Part shown: positions 56,308 through 64,000 of the stretch, piece after piece
How the letters are laid out: every line of letters starts with the position of its first letter
Position numbering within the stretch: position 1 is the first letter of the stretch
DNA from: Heliobacterium chlorum
Lineage (GTDB): Bacteria; Bacillota; Desulfitobacteriia; Heliobacteriales; Heliobacteriaceae
Reading direction: 5' to 3'
Length of the DNA stretch: 64,000 bases
Assembly (NCBI RefSeq): GCF_014502795.1
Contig: NZ_JACVHF010000009.1
Span: forward strand, 62,001 to 126,000
Made by a program: the position numbers and the translations under genes
The notes under the pieces: model-generated
The model's input: only the letters and a program-made list of their open reading frames with translations
Told to the model about the DNA's origin: nothing
Databases searched by the model: none

Positions 56308-57309
56308 TTATTCCAGGTTACCAGCATGAATTACCTTTACGTCGATCATCGTTTCCAAGGGATTCTTTTCTCCTCGAATCGCTTTATAGGCATACTCGAT
56401 CCCGGTATATCCCTGAAGGTCCGCCTGCTGGTCGATGGTCGCAGCTAGTTTGCCCGCCCGAATCGCTTTTTTGGCTTCATCTAAGGCGTCATACCCAGCG
56501 ACGAGAACACCTTTCTTCTCCGTCTTCTCTAGATATTGAATCGCACCTAATGCCATCATATCATTGGCACAGAAAATCGCCCCAATATTCGGGTGGCTTT
56601 GAAACAGCTTAGCCGTTACTTCATAGGCTTCATCGATTTTCCAATTGCCCGTTTGGGATGCGATTACATGGACGTTTTTGTTCTCTCCCAAAGCCCGCAG
56701 GGCGCCTCGTTTGCGTTGTTCTCCGTTGTCAGTGCCTTGTATACCTTCCAAAATCACTGCTTCCGTCGGGGAGTTGATCTTATCGCTGATCACTTTGGCC
56801 GACAAGTAAGCACCTTGTTCGTTATTGACGCTGATAAAAGGAACGTCGATCAGACCTAGTTCTTTACAAAGTTTCGGATCGAGCCGGTTGTCAATATTGA
56901 CGATGGGGATTTTCGCCTCTTGGGCCTTTTTCAGAACTGGTATCAGTTCGGTAGAGCTTCCCGGGGCGATGACGATGGCGTCAACCTTATCACGGATCAG
57001 TTCATCGACGATGGCGATCTGTTGTTCAATCGAGGTCTCCTTAGCGCCCACCTTAACGATGAGATCGACACCTAATTCATTCTCCGCACGACGTGCTCCT
57101 TTTTCCATTTCCACAAAGAACGGATTGGTCAAAGTTTTCATCACGAGGGCAATCTTCTTTTTGTCCGTCGGGTCTTTACCTTCTTTATGTTCACGGCTCT
57201 CATCACTCGAAACAATCAGCGAATTCGTTCCCTTGCTGGCTGAGTTACCGCAAGCGACAAGCAGTAGGGCGATCAAGATCAAAAATACAGAGAACACTTT
57301 TGCCTTCAT
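56308..57309 (-). CDS. RbsB-type substrate-binding lipoprotein
   Basis: Periplasmic-binding-protein type I fold, anchored as a lipoprotein. 333 residues from the ATG at 57309. Lipobox LLLVACGNSA (Cys near 20), a short charged linker, then KIALVMKTLTNPFFVEMEKG near 52, VDAIVIAPGSSTELIPVL near 108 and VAGYDALDEAKKAIRAGK near 270, as in ribose- and other sugar-binding proteins. No sugar ABC permease or ATPase gene is in the window. Next to the hybrid kinase (27-base gap), so it may be a sensory co-receptor. Ligand unknown. Confidence 0.92.
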   Translation of the reverse strand: MKAKVFSVFLILIALLLVACGNSASKGTNSLIVSSDESREHKEGKDPTDKKKIALVMKTLTNPFFVEMEKGARRAENELGVDLIVKVGAKETSIEQQIAIVDELIRDKVDAIVIAPGSSTELIPVLKKAQEAKIPIVNIDNRLDPKLCKELGLIDVPFISVNNEQGAYLSAKVISDKINSPTEAVILEGIQGTDNGEQRKRGALRALGENKNVHVIASQTGNWKIDEAYEVTAKLFQSHPNIGAIFCANDMMALGAIQYLEKTEKKGVLVAGYDALDEAKKAIRAGKLAATIDQQADLQGYTGIEYAYKAIRGEKNPLETMIDVKVIHAGNLE

Positions 57310-57441
57310 GGTTCCCATCCCCTTTCTAGCCCAAAATAAGTAGAATATTTATTCAACAGGTCCTGAGAAAATACCTTCCTCAACGGAGGTTCACGCTTCC
57401 TAAAATCCAATCATTTTCCGACCTTTTCCGAAACGAGGCAA

Positions 57442-57472
57442 GAAAAAAACCGCAGCACCAATTTCCTGCGGT
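57442..57472 (-). terminator. Terminator of the 66-residue membrane protein gene
   Basis: ACCGCAG (57449-57455) pairs with CTGCGGT (57466-57472), followed on the minus strand by TTTTTTT. Confidence 0.85.
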
Positions 57473-57524
57473 CTCTTTTCGTTATTTCGTTTATGTCACC
57501 ACAGATTTCCGGTTAGGTACCGAC

Positions 57525-57725
57525 TCAAAGGTAATAGTACATCAGAAACATAGTTACCGTGGTCATCGCTGCAGTGATTACACTACCGACGAGATAATAG
57601 CATGCTTCGGTTAGATCGTGAGTCCATAGACTCCGTTTAACTTTATGAAAGTGCGGAAAAGCGACCACCTGAGTGTAATTGGGAAAATAACCGTACCGGA
57701 CAAGAGAAATTCTTTTGGCTAACAT
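57525..57725 (-). CDS. Small membrane protein, 66 residues
   Basis: Starts MLAKRISLVRYGYFPNYTQV and ends with one membrane helix (YYLVGSVITAAMTTVTMFLM). GGGAGGAG lies about 8 bases before the ATG, and a terminator follows the stop. Family unknown; the N-terminal half is basic and aromatic. Confidence 0.65.
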   Translation of the reverse strand: MLAKRISLVRYGYFPNYTQVVAFPHFHKVKRSLWTHDLTEACYYLVGSVITAAMTTVTMFLMYYYL

Positions 57726-57985
57726 ATGAATCGCTCCTCCCTCTAAAATATCCGAAAAAGTGAAGGCCGCATCCTATTCTTTCATGACTGTACGCCTTTA
57801 CTAAAAGCTGAATCCATGGTTTGGAAGGTAAACCGAATGGTTTCGTGCAACCAAATAACATCCTTTGTTAATAGTATCGATGATTTATCTATTTTGCTTT
57901 AGCGATTAATGGATTTTTTTAATTTTTATTTTGTGTTTTTTTGCCCCTATCCGCTGTTACACACTCGTACGTAGAGTAGCCGAAT

Positions 57986-58023
57986 ACGTAAAAAACCGCA
58001 GCGTTGGCTGCGGTTTTTTACGT
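57986..58023. terminator. Perfect bidirectional terminator after sigK
   Basis: A 17-bp perfect stem (ACGTAAAAAACCGCAGC with its complement) and a 4-base loop. A- and T-tracts flank the GC core on both sides, so it can end transcripts in either direction. The rest of the 57726-58047 gap holds nothing else I can support. Confidence 0.9.
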
Positions 58024-58047
58024 TATGTGACTGGTGGGCTAACCCGG

Positions 58048-58755
58048 CTACGCCCCATCAACGGTCCCCAAATCCTTCATCAGCTTTTGAACGGCCCTCT
58101 TTTCGATCCGGCTTACATAACTGCGGGAAATCCCTAAGTTTCTGGCGATCTCCCGCTGTGTCTGCCGGCAGCCGCTCAAAAGCCCATAACGAAGTTCGAT
58201 GACATACCGTTCTCGCTTGCTCAGGCGCTTCAGTTTGCTGAGCAAACGGGCCTGTTCCATAGCGTTTTCCACCACGTCTGATACTGTTTCCGGATCGGTT
58301 CCGAGGATGTCGATGAGGGTGATCTCGTTGCCTTCCTTATCTACGCCAATAGGGTCATAGAGTGATACTTCACCTCGAGTTTTTTTCATGGCTCGAAGGT
58401 GCATCAAAATCTCATTTTCAATGCACCGAGCTGCGTACGTAGCCAGTTTCGTCCCTTTATCGGCGTTGAAGGTATTGATAGCTTTAATCAGTCCGATGGT
58501 ACCGATGGAAATGAGGTCGTCATTGTTTTCTCCCGTGCCGTCAAATTTCTTCACCAAATGGGCAACGAGGCGTAAATTATGTTCGATTAATTTATTACGG
58601 GCCTGCTCATCGCCTTCTTGCAACCGTACAAGACAGTCGGCCTCCTCTGATTCCGAGAGCGGTTGGGGAAAAGCATTATTAGAGATGTAACTCAATAGAG
58701 CGGTGAGTCCCTTAATAAATGGAATGATCAAAGCCCCCACGATCGTCGGTATCAT
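58048..58755 (-). CDS. sigK: Sporulation sigma factor K
   Basis: Late mother-cell sigma factor. 235 residues from ATG 58755 (GTG one codon earlier possible; GGAGGTGG upstream). Pro-sequence before [20 protein letters not shown], as in Bacillus pro-sigma-K. Regions 2 ([20 protein letters not shown]) and 4 ([38 protein letters not shown]) are complete. The reading frame is continuous, with no skin-type insertion. Confidence 0.95.
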   Translation of the reverse strand: MIPTIVGALIIPFIKGLTALLSYISNNAFPQPLSESEEADCLVRLQEGDEQARNKLIEHNLRLVAHLVKKFDGTGENNDDLISIGTIGLIKAINTFNADKGTKLATYAARCIENEILMHLRAMKKTRGEVSLYDPIGVDKEGNEITLIDILGTDPETVSDVVENAMEQARLLSKLKRLSKRERYVIELRYGLLSGCRQTQREIARNLGISRSYVSRIEKRAVQKLMKDLGTVDGA

Positions 58756-58883
58756 CACGCCACCTCCGGTCAGAATGCTGTCTTACATTGTATGGAGGTG
58801 ACTATTGTACGGTGCCTGTCTCCTGTATTGTTACTTTTTTTACCATAATGCCGAACAGACATTCAATGTTCGAGTGTACGCAC

Positions 58884-58914
58884 ATATAAAAAGCTGGTCC
58901 AAAAAGACCAGCCG
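58884..58914 (-). terminator. Terminator of the stomatin-like gene
   Basis: GCTGGTC (58893-58899) pairs with GACCAGC (58906-58912), followed on the minus strand by TTTTTATA. Confidence 0.85.
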
Positions 58915-58931
58915 AAAAGACACCGAATCAT

Positions 58932-59717
58932 TTATGAATCTCTCTTTTTGTTTTGGTCATGAATAGATCCATTCCCCTGAAAAAACGATAATATCTCGAT
59001 CGGCAACGGAAACAAGATCGTACTGTTCTTCTCCACTGCGATCTCTGTCAATGTTTGCAAGATTCTCAACAGAGCTCCCGTCGGATTTTGACTGATCACC
59101 GACGCTGCCTCTAAGAGCTTCTCCGACGCCTGGTACTCCCCTTCTGCGGAAATCACCTTGGCCCGTCGTTCCCGCTCGGCTTCGGCTTGCTTCGCCATAG
59201 CACGTTTCATTCCTTCGGGCAAGTCGACGGCTTTAATCTCTACGCCAGTCACCTTAATGCCCCAGGGGTCAGTGGCTTTATCCAATTGTTCCTTCAACAC
59301 GAGATTTAACTTTTCTCGGGCGGTGAGCATTTCATCGAGATCATGGGATCCCAGCACCGACCGGAGAAGGGTCTGCGCGTACAACGTAGTCGCTTGCCGG
59401 TAATTTTCTACATTGAGGATGGCTAACTGTGGATCAAACACCTGAAAATAAACAACCGCGTCAATCGAAACAGGAACGTTATCTTTTGTGATAATATCCT
59501 GGCGGGGCACATCAATGGTCGTCGTTCGCATCTCTACAAAAAGAGTCCGGTCAATTCCAAACGGGAGAACCACATTCAATCCTGGCTGCAAGATTCCAGT
59601 GAACCGGCCTAACCGCAACAAGACAGCTCGTTCGTATTGACCGACGATTCGTATACCGGAAATAATCGACATTAGAATCAACGGAACGAGAACAACAATC
59701 AAAATGATCGTAATCAT
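58932..59717 (-). CDS. Stomatin/slipin-like SPFH membrane protein
   Basis: Membrane-organising SPFH protein of unclear role. 261 residues from the ATG at 59717 (GGAAGGTGA upstream): membrane helix near 3-22, then SPFH domain (YERAVLLRLGRFTGILQPGL, VPRQDIITKDNVPVSIDAVV), then a helical part rich in Ala/Glu (KAVDLPEGMKRAMAKQAEAE). No NfeD-type partner gene is adjacent. Confidence 0.93.
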   Translation of the reverse strand: MITIILIVVLVPLILMSIISGIRIVGQYERAVLLRLGRFTGILQPGLNVVLPFGIDRTLFVEMRTTTIDVPRQDIITKDNVPVSIDAVVYFQVFDPQLAILNVENYRQATTLYAQTLLRSVLGSHDLDEMLTAREKLNLVLKEQLDKATDPWGIKVTGVEIKAVDLPEGMKRAMAKQAEAERERRAKVISAEGEYQASEKLLEAASVISQNPTGALLRILQTLTEIAVEKNSTILFPLPIEILSFFQGNGSIHDQNKKRDS

Positions 59718-59933
59718 GGCTTTCACCTTCCCATCTTGATAGACTGTAGGGTATTTTTTGCTCGCTTTCTTTTGTACACTAGGCAAAAAATACTCTCACA
59801 GGGGATACGTTAGCGAATGAGTGTAGTGAAATTATCCCCCCCTTTCCTAAACCGATGCAGGATACAAGCGATTTATGTGTAATAATTTCTGTATAGCCCG
59901 AAAAGACTTACTTATAATGAAGGAAGAATTACT

Positions 59934-61451
59934 GTGGAAAAAGTCGCGATCTTCGATTTAGGATCCAACTCTGTTCGCTTGATGCTGGTCGGCATTTCTT
60001 CAGACGGTTCATACAAGCTTATTGACGAAGCCAAAGAGGGAGTCCGCCTTAGCGAAAACATGGGCCCCGAGTTGACGCTCAAACCGGCCGCCATCGTGCG
60101 GACCATTGAAGCGTTACGGCTGTTCCAGCACCTCTACCGTGCCCACGGCATCACTCATGTCATAGCCGTGGCCACTGCCGCCGTTCGCCTAGCCAGCAAT
60201 CAAAGAGAATTCCTGCAACAGGTAAAGGACGCCACAGGCCTTGAGTTTCGGGTTCTCTCCGGACAAGAAGAGGCCCAGGCGGCGTACATGGGTGTCGTCA
60301 ATACGTTAGATGCCTCCGACGGGCTGATCATCGATATCGGCGGCGGTTCGACGGAACTTATTCAGCTTAAAGATCGCCGGGTGGTTGCCTCCACCAGTCT
60401 TCCTTTCGGTGCCGTTACCTTAACGGAATCTTTCTTAGATAAGGTCAAGCCGACGGAAGATCAAGTAAAAGCATTGGAAAGCTATCTTCGGGAGAACTTT
60501 TCTTCCGTAGAATGGCTCCGGGATATGAATAGTCCCATCATCTTCGGACTAGGCGGTACAATCCGGAACTTATCTAAAATCGATCGCAAGCGAAAAAAAT
60601 ACAGTCTCGACATCACCCATAACTACCGAATGTCTGGCAAAGACGTCTTCGATATCTATCGCCTTGTCCGCACAGCAAGTCTGGAGCAGCGAAAGAAAAT
60701 CCCCGGGCTCTCCAAAGACCGGGCCGACATCATCATCGCTGGCTTGGCTGTGGTAAGCGGGCTAGTCCACTTTACCCAGAGCCAGGAACTTGCCGTCAGT
60801 GGTTCCGGCCTTCGAGACGGTTTATTTTATCAACATCTGCTCCGTAATCATGAAGTTCCCTATATCGACAACCTGACCCAGCACAGTGTAGAAAATCTCA
60901 TGCGTTACTATAATCTCGAACTGGCTCATCCTCGTCATGTAGCCAAGTTGACCTTGTCCATGTTCGACCAACTCCAGTCGCTTCACGAATTAGGTTCGGC
61001 GGAGAGGAGGATCCTTGAGGTCGCCTCTTGGTTGCATGATGTGGGTATTCTCGTCAACTTCTACGACCATCACAAGCACAGTTTCTACCTCATCACCAAT
61101 TCTCGCATCAACGGCTTGACTCACCGGGAGATTCTCGTGGCCGCCTATGTGGCCATGTCCCACTCGAAACCCCTGCAAGCGAACATCTTACCCCACAGAG
61201 ACATCCTCAACGAGGACGACGGGAAGACCATCAAAATGCTCGGCGTCATCCTCCGCATTGCTGAGGCCTTAGAACGAAGCGAAGCCGGCGTGATTCAAGA
61301 TGTACGCTGCCACCAATATGTGGACAACGTTCATCTCGTCGCGCTCACCCGCCATTCGGCTGAACTGGAGATCTGCGACGCTTTTAAAGGAGCCGCAGAT
61401 TTTAAAAAGGTCTTTGGCAGAAATCTCTTTATTTCTGCCAAAAACCTGTAA
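59934..61451 (+). CDS. ppx: Exopolyphosphatase (Ppx/GppA family)
   Basis: Removes terminal phosphate from polyphosphate or pppGpp. 505 residues from a GTG (AAGGAAGAA upstream). Actin-like domain: FDLGSNSVRLMLVGI near residue 6 and IDIGGGSTELIQL near 137. C-terminal HD-type domain from about 315 with ASWLHDVGILVNFYDHHKHS near 368. Converges with ppk; the two share a terminator. Confidence 0.95.
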   Translation: MEKVAIFDLGSNSVRLMLVGISSDGSYKLIDEAKEGVRLSENMGPELTLKPAAIVRTIEALRLFQHLYRAHGITHVIAVATAAVRLASNQREFLQQVKDATGLEFRVLSGQEEAQAAYMGVVNTLDASDGLIIDIGGGSTELIQLKDRRVVASTSLPFGAVTLTESFLDKVKPTEDQVKALESYLRENFSSVEWLRDMNSPIIFGLGGTIRNLSKIDRKRKKYSLDITHNYRMSGKDVFDIYRLVRTASLEQRKKIPGLSKDRADIIIAGLAVVSGLVHFTQSQELAVSGSGLRDGLFYQHLLRNHEVPYIDNLTQHSVENLMRYYNLELAHPRHVAKLTLSMFDQLQSLHELGSAERRILEVASWLHDVGILVNFYDHHKHSFYLITNSRINGLTHREILVAAYVAMSHSKPLQANILPHRDILNEDDGKTIKMLGVILRIAEALERSEAGVIQDVRCHQYVDNVHLVALTRHSAELEICDAFKGAADFKKVFGRNLFISAKNL

Positions 61452-61477
61452 CAAGCGGCTTTTTCTAAAAGCATTAA

Positions 61478-61513
61478 AAGGGGCTGACCCGCGTCGATTC
61501 GGGTCAGCCCCTT
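61478..61513. terminator. Bidirectional terminator between ppx and ppk
   Basis: A 14-bp perfect stem, AAGGGGCTGACCCG (61478-61491) with CGGGTCAGCCCCTT (61500-61513), between two convergent genes. Confidence 0.9.
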
Positions 61514-61529
61514 AGCTGTGGATTTTTTT

Positions 61530-63713
61530 CTAATGTAGGATATCCTTAACCGTTCCCTGCCCACCCTGAGCTACTACCGGGAGACGAGCGCGGCGGTTAC
61601 GGCGACGTGATTGCCGGATGAAATAGCTTTGGCTCTGGAGCAGTTCTTCCCCGTTTCGCTCGACCCGAATATAAGTGCCATCGGGTTGCAAGCGCCGGGC
61701 CTTGCTATTGTCTTTGAGCATCGTATCGAGAATGTGTTTAACTCGCTGGGCTAATTCCAACGATTTGACCGGGAAGATCAGTTCCACCCGGCGATCGAGA
61801 TTCCGGCCCATCCAATCGGCACTAGACAGATAGATCTCTTCGTTACCGCCATTTTGGAAATAGAAGGCGCGGTGATGCTCTAAGAATCGCCCTACAATGC
61901 TGATCACCCGGATGTTTTCGCTTACACCGGGAATCCCCGGGCGAAGGCAGCACATGCCCCGGACGATGAGATCGATCTGCACGCCAGCACAGGATGCGCT
62001 ATATAGTTTTTGAATGATCGACGCATCTGTTAAAGAATTCATCTTGGCGATGATTCGCCCCGGCTTTTCCGGCGTGCTCAAGGCGATTTCCCGCTCAATT
62101 AAGTCGTACAGCTTTTTCCGCAGTCCTAAGGGGGCTGCCTCTAATTCTCTCCACTTGGCCGGTACAGCATATCCAGTCACTTCATTAAAGAAGTCCGTCG
62201 CGTCCGAACCGATATTCTCATCACAAGTGAGCAGCCCAAAGTCCGTATAGAAACGGGCCGTCGTGTCGTTGTAATTCCCCGTCCCTAAGTGCACATATCG
62301 GTGAATATGGCCTGCTTCCTGCCGAACGACCAGGGTGATCTTGGCATGGGTCTTTAAGCCTACAAGTCCGTAGATGACATGGCAGCCGGCTTTTTCCAGC
62401 ATTTTCGCCCAGGCAATATTCTTTTCTTCGTCAAAGCGAGCTTTCAGCTCTACCAGTACGGTCACCTGTTTCCCGTTTCGGGCCGCCTCCGCCAAGGCAG
62501 TGATGATCGGCGAATCACCGCTGACCCGGTACAAGGTCTGCTTAATCGCGAGCACTTGCCGATCCCTGGCTGCCTGCATGACGAATTTCACGACTGGTTC
62601 AAAGGACTCATAGGGATGGTGGAGCAAGATATCTTTTTTGGCGATAGCCGCAAAAATATCCTTTTCTCCAATCAGATCAACCGGCTCCTGAGGAACCATT
62701 TTTTCGTGGCGCAGCCCATCAAAGCCAGGTAGGTCAGCAATGCGAAAGAAAGCCGTCAAATCCAAGGGGCCTGAAATGTAGTAGATATCCTCGTCATCTA
62801 ATTCCAGGTCCGCTTTTAAATAGTCTTTCATCGCATCACTCACACCAGCTTCCACTTCCAGCCGAACTTCCGCACCCCATTTACGTTTTTGCAGTTCCTT
62901 TTCGATGGCCTCCAGCAAATCCTCGGCACCCTCTTCATCGACAGTCAAGTCGGCGTTTCGGGTAATCCGGAAGATGCAAGAATCGAGAATCTGATTGCCC
63001 CGGAAAAGGTCCTCCAAGTGGGATTGAATTACGTCTTCTAAGAATACAAAGGCTTGCCCCTCCGCGTAAGGGATATCAATAAACCGCGGAAGAACCGAAG
63101 GAACTTGCACGACGGCAAAAAGATTCGGTTTATAGGTTAAATGAGTTTTGGATTCGACAAAGACAGCGATGTTCAAACTCTTATTCGCGAGGAGAGGAAA
63201 GGGACGGCTTTGGTCGACAGCCATAGGAGTTAACACAGGATAGACGGTATGTTCAAAATAATTCTCAACAAAGGCCCTTTGCAGGCCCGTTAAGTCTCTA
63301 TAGCGCAATATATGGATACCTTTGGACTCAAGTTCCGGCAGGATCTGTTCTTGCAGATGACCATACTGGTCACTTACCAACCGGTGAGCCCGTTCTGCGA
63401 TTTTTTTTAGCTGCTCCTCCGGCGATAACCCGGCAGCGTCTTTTTTCCGAAGCTCTGCCACTACCTGGTCCTGCAGACCGGCCACACGGACCATAAAAAA
63501 CTCATCCAAGTTTGAACTGACGATAGCCAGGAATTTTAAACGCTCCAGGAGCGGGTTCGTCGGATCCATCGCTTCTTCCAAGACCCGATGGTTAAACTCG
63601 AGCCAACTTAACTCCCGGTTGATATAATACTCCGAACGGATAAAAGACTTTCGTTCCTCAAGGATCTCGGAATGATTGCCATCGATCGGCAACAGGCTAC
63701 ATCGTTGATTCAT
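61530..63713 (-). CDS. ppk: Polyphosphate kinase 1
   Basis: Reversibly transfers the gamma phosphate of ATP to polyphosphate. 727 residues from the ATG at 63713 (GGAG upstream; a TTG at 63734 is the alternative). N-terminal NRELSWLEFNHRVLEEA; catalytic parts DILLHHPYESFEPVVKFV near 365, LKTHAKITLVVRQEAGHIHR near 450 (catalytic His) and HLGTGNYNDTTARFYTDFGL. With ppx it forms a synthesis/degradation pair. The 63735-64000 stretch upstream holds no convincing gene; a 69-codon plus-strand frame there has no ribosome site. Confidence 0.96.
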   Translation of the reverse strand: MNQRCSLLPIDGNHSEILEERKSFIRSEYYINRELSWLEFNHRVLEEAMDPTNPLLERLKFLAIVSSNLDEFFMVRVAGLQDQVVAELRKKDAAGLSPEEQLKKIAERAHRLVSDQYGHLQEQILPELESKGIHILRYRDLTGLQRAFVENYFEHTVYPVLTPMAVDQSRPFPLLANKSLNIAVFVESKTHLTYKPNLFAVVQVPSVLPRFIDIPYAEGQAFVFLEDVIQSHLEDLFRGNQILDSCIFRITRNADLTVDEEGAEDLLEAIEKELQKRKWGAEVRLEVEAGVSDAMKDYLKADLELDDEDIYYISGPLDLTAFFRIADLPGFDGLRHEKMVPQEPVDLIGEKDIFAAIAKKDILLHHPYESFEPVVKFVMQAARDRQVLAIKQTLYRVSGDSPIITALAEAARNGKQVTVLVELKARFDEEKNIAWAKMLEKAGCHVIYGLVGLKTHAKITLVVRQEAGHIHRYVHLGTGNYNDTTARFYTDFGLLTCDENIGSDATDFFNEVTGYAVPAKWRELEAAPLGLRKKLYDLIEREIALSTPEKPGRIIAKMNSLTDASIIQKLYSASCAGVQIDLIVRGMCCLRPGIPGVSENIRVISIVGRFLEHHRAFYFQNGGNEEIYLSSADWMGRNLDRRVELIFPVKSLELAQRVKHILDTMLKDNSKARRLQPDGTYIRVERNGEELLQSQSYFIRQSRRRNRRARLPVVAQGGQGTVKDILH

Positions 63714-64000
63714 CACACAACGCTCCAAAATCAAAGTTTGGTCGTCAGGACGGCCTCCCGCTAGTGCTTGTTATCATATATAATACCGAAAATTCGCTTT
63801 TTTTGGTACCCCCCGTGTGCGTCCATTTGGGATATACCGGAAATTACTGGTATCCTTTCTTCTGTGTTCATTGGGCTCGAGTACGTCCTACATTCCTGAT
63901 TATAGACTTCTCCGAACAAAAATCCGTGACTTTAACCGAATCTTGGAAAAAGCTTAACAATCTTAATAAATAAAAAGAGATCTAACGAAGAAACAGCTGC

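Noticed and set aside
56308-57309. Binding protein as part of a sugar ABC importer
   Set aside because: No sugar permease or importer ATPase lies nearby; the ABC genes at 34.2-35.9 kb are an ABC-2 exporter. Uptake with a remote transporter cannot be excluded.
57643-57861. 72-codon frame overlapping the small membrane protein gene
   Set aside because: Its ribosome site is directly against the ATG and it overlaps the better-supported 66-residue gene in another frame.
63764-63973. 69-codon plus-strand frame at the right end
   Set aside because: No ribosome site and no recognisable pattern.

Overview
The window looks like the chromosome of an anaerobic, endospore-forming, low-to-mid GC Firmicute of the class Clostridia. 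A Peptococcales- or Heliobacteriales-like lineage is my guess from gene order (spoIIIA - accB/accC - Asp23 on one side, efp - CD1247-like - spoIIIAA on the other), not a proven assignment. Sporulation genes are spread over the window: the complete spoIIIAA-AH operon, gerQ-cwlJ and an uninterrupted sigK. Nearly all genes lie on the minus strand. I found no rRNA, tRNA, CRISPR array, insertion sequence or prophage.

Layout, low to high coordinate. 0-3.6 kb: start of an Asp23/Gls24-type gene, accC, and a carboxyltransferase gene fused in frame to a biotin carrier protein that has its own internal start. 3.8-9.3 kb: spoIIIA operon. 9.4-15.2 kb: CD1247-like protein, efp, an Xaa-Pro peptidase, aroQ, tldE, tldD. 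15.2-23.7 kb: first pilus-like locus (pilM, two GspG-like pseudopilins, GspE/GspF, PilN/PilO, four minor pseudopilins, comFB). 23.9-27.9 kb: aroE-aroC-aroK-aroB. 28-30 kb: pyrF-pyrE-yqeG plus a convergent small gene. 30.2-31.6 kb: cwlJ and gerQ. 31.8-35.9 kb: a methyl-accepting chemotaxis protein and an ABC-2 type exporter. 36-49.7 kb: second, complete type IV pilus locus (pilD, B, T, C, a sigma factor, M, N, O, P-like, a channel-less PilQ-like protein, pilA, an AT-rich minor-pilin module and a PilM fragment). 49.8-52.8 kb: a secreted beta-propeller protein, a secreted protein of unknown function and a 45-residue protein. 52.9-57.3 kb: a lipoprotein sugar-type binding protein, a hybrid histidine kinase and a stand-alone Hpt protein. 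57.5-63.7 kb: a small membrane protein, sigK, a stomatin-like protein, and convergent ppx and ppk.

How the parts fit. The two pilus loci each carry an inner-membrane platform (PilM/N/O/C) and an assembly ATPase. Only the second has a prepilin peptidase (PilD) and a retraction ATPase (PilT), so PilD probably serves both. The second locus keeps the PilP/PilQ alignment parts, but its PilQ-like protein stops before the secretin pore, as would suit a cell without an outer membrane. The binding protein / hybrid kinase / Hpt cluster has the same parts as the Vibrio LuxP-LuxQ-LuxU relay. The AccC / carboxyltransferase-BCCP fusion / internal AccB arrangement could serve both pyruvate carboxylation and acetyl-CoA carboxylation. 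These three loci are the most interesting parts of the window.
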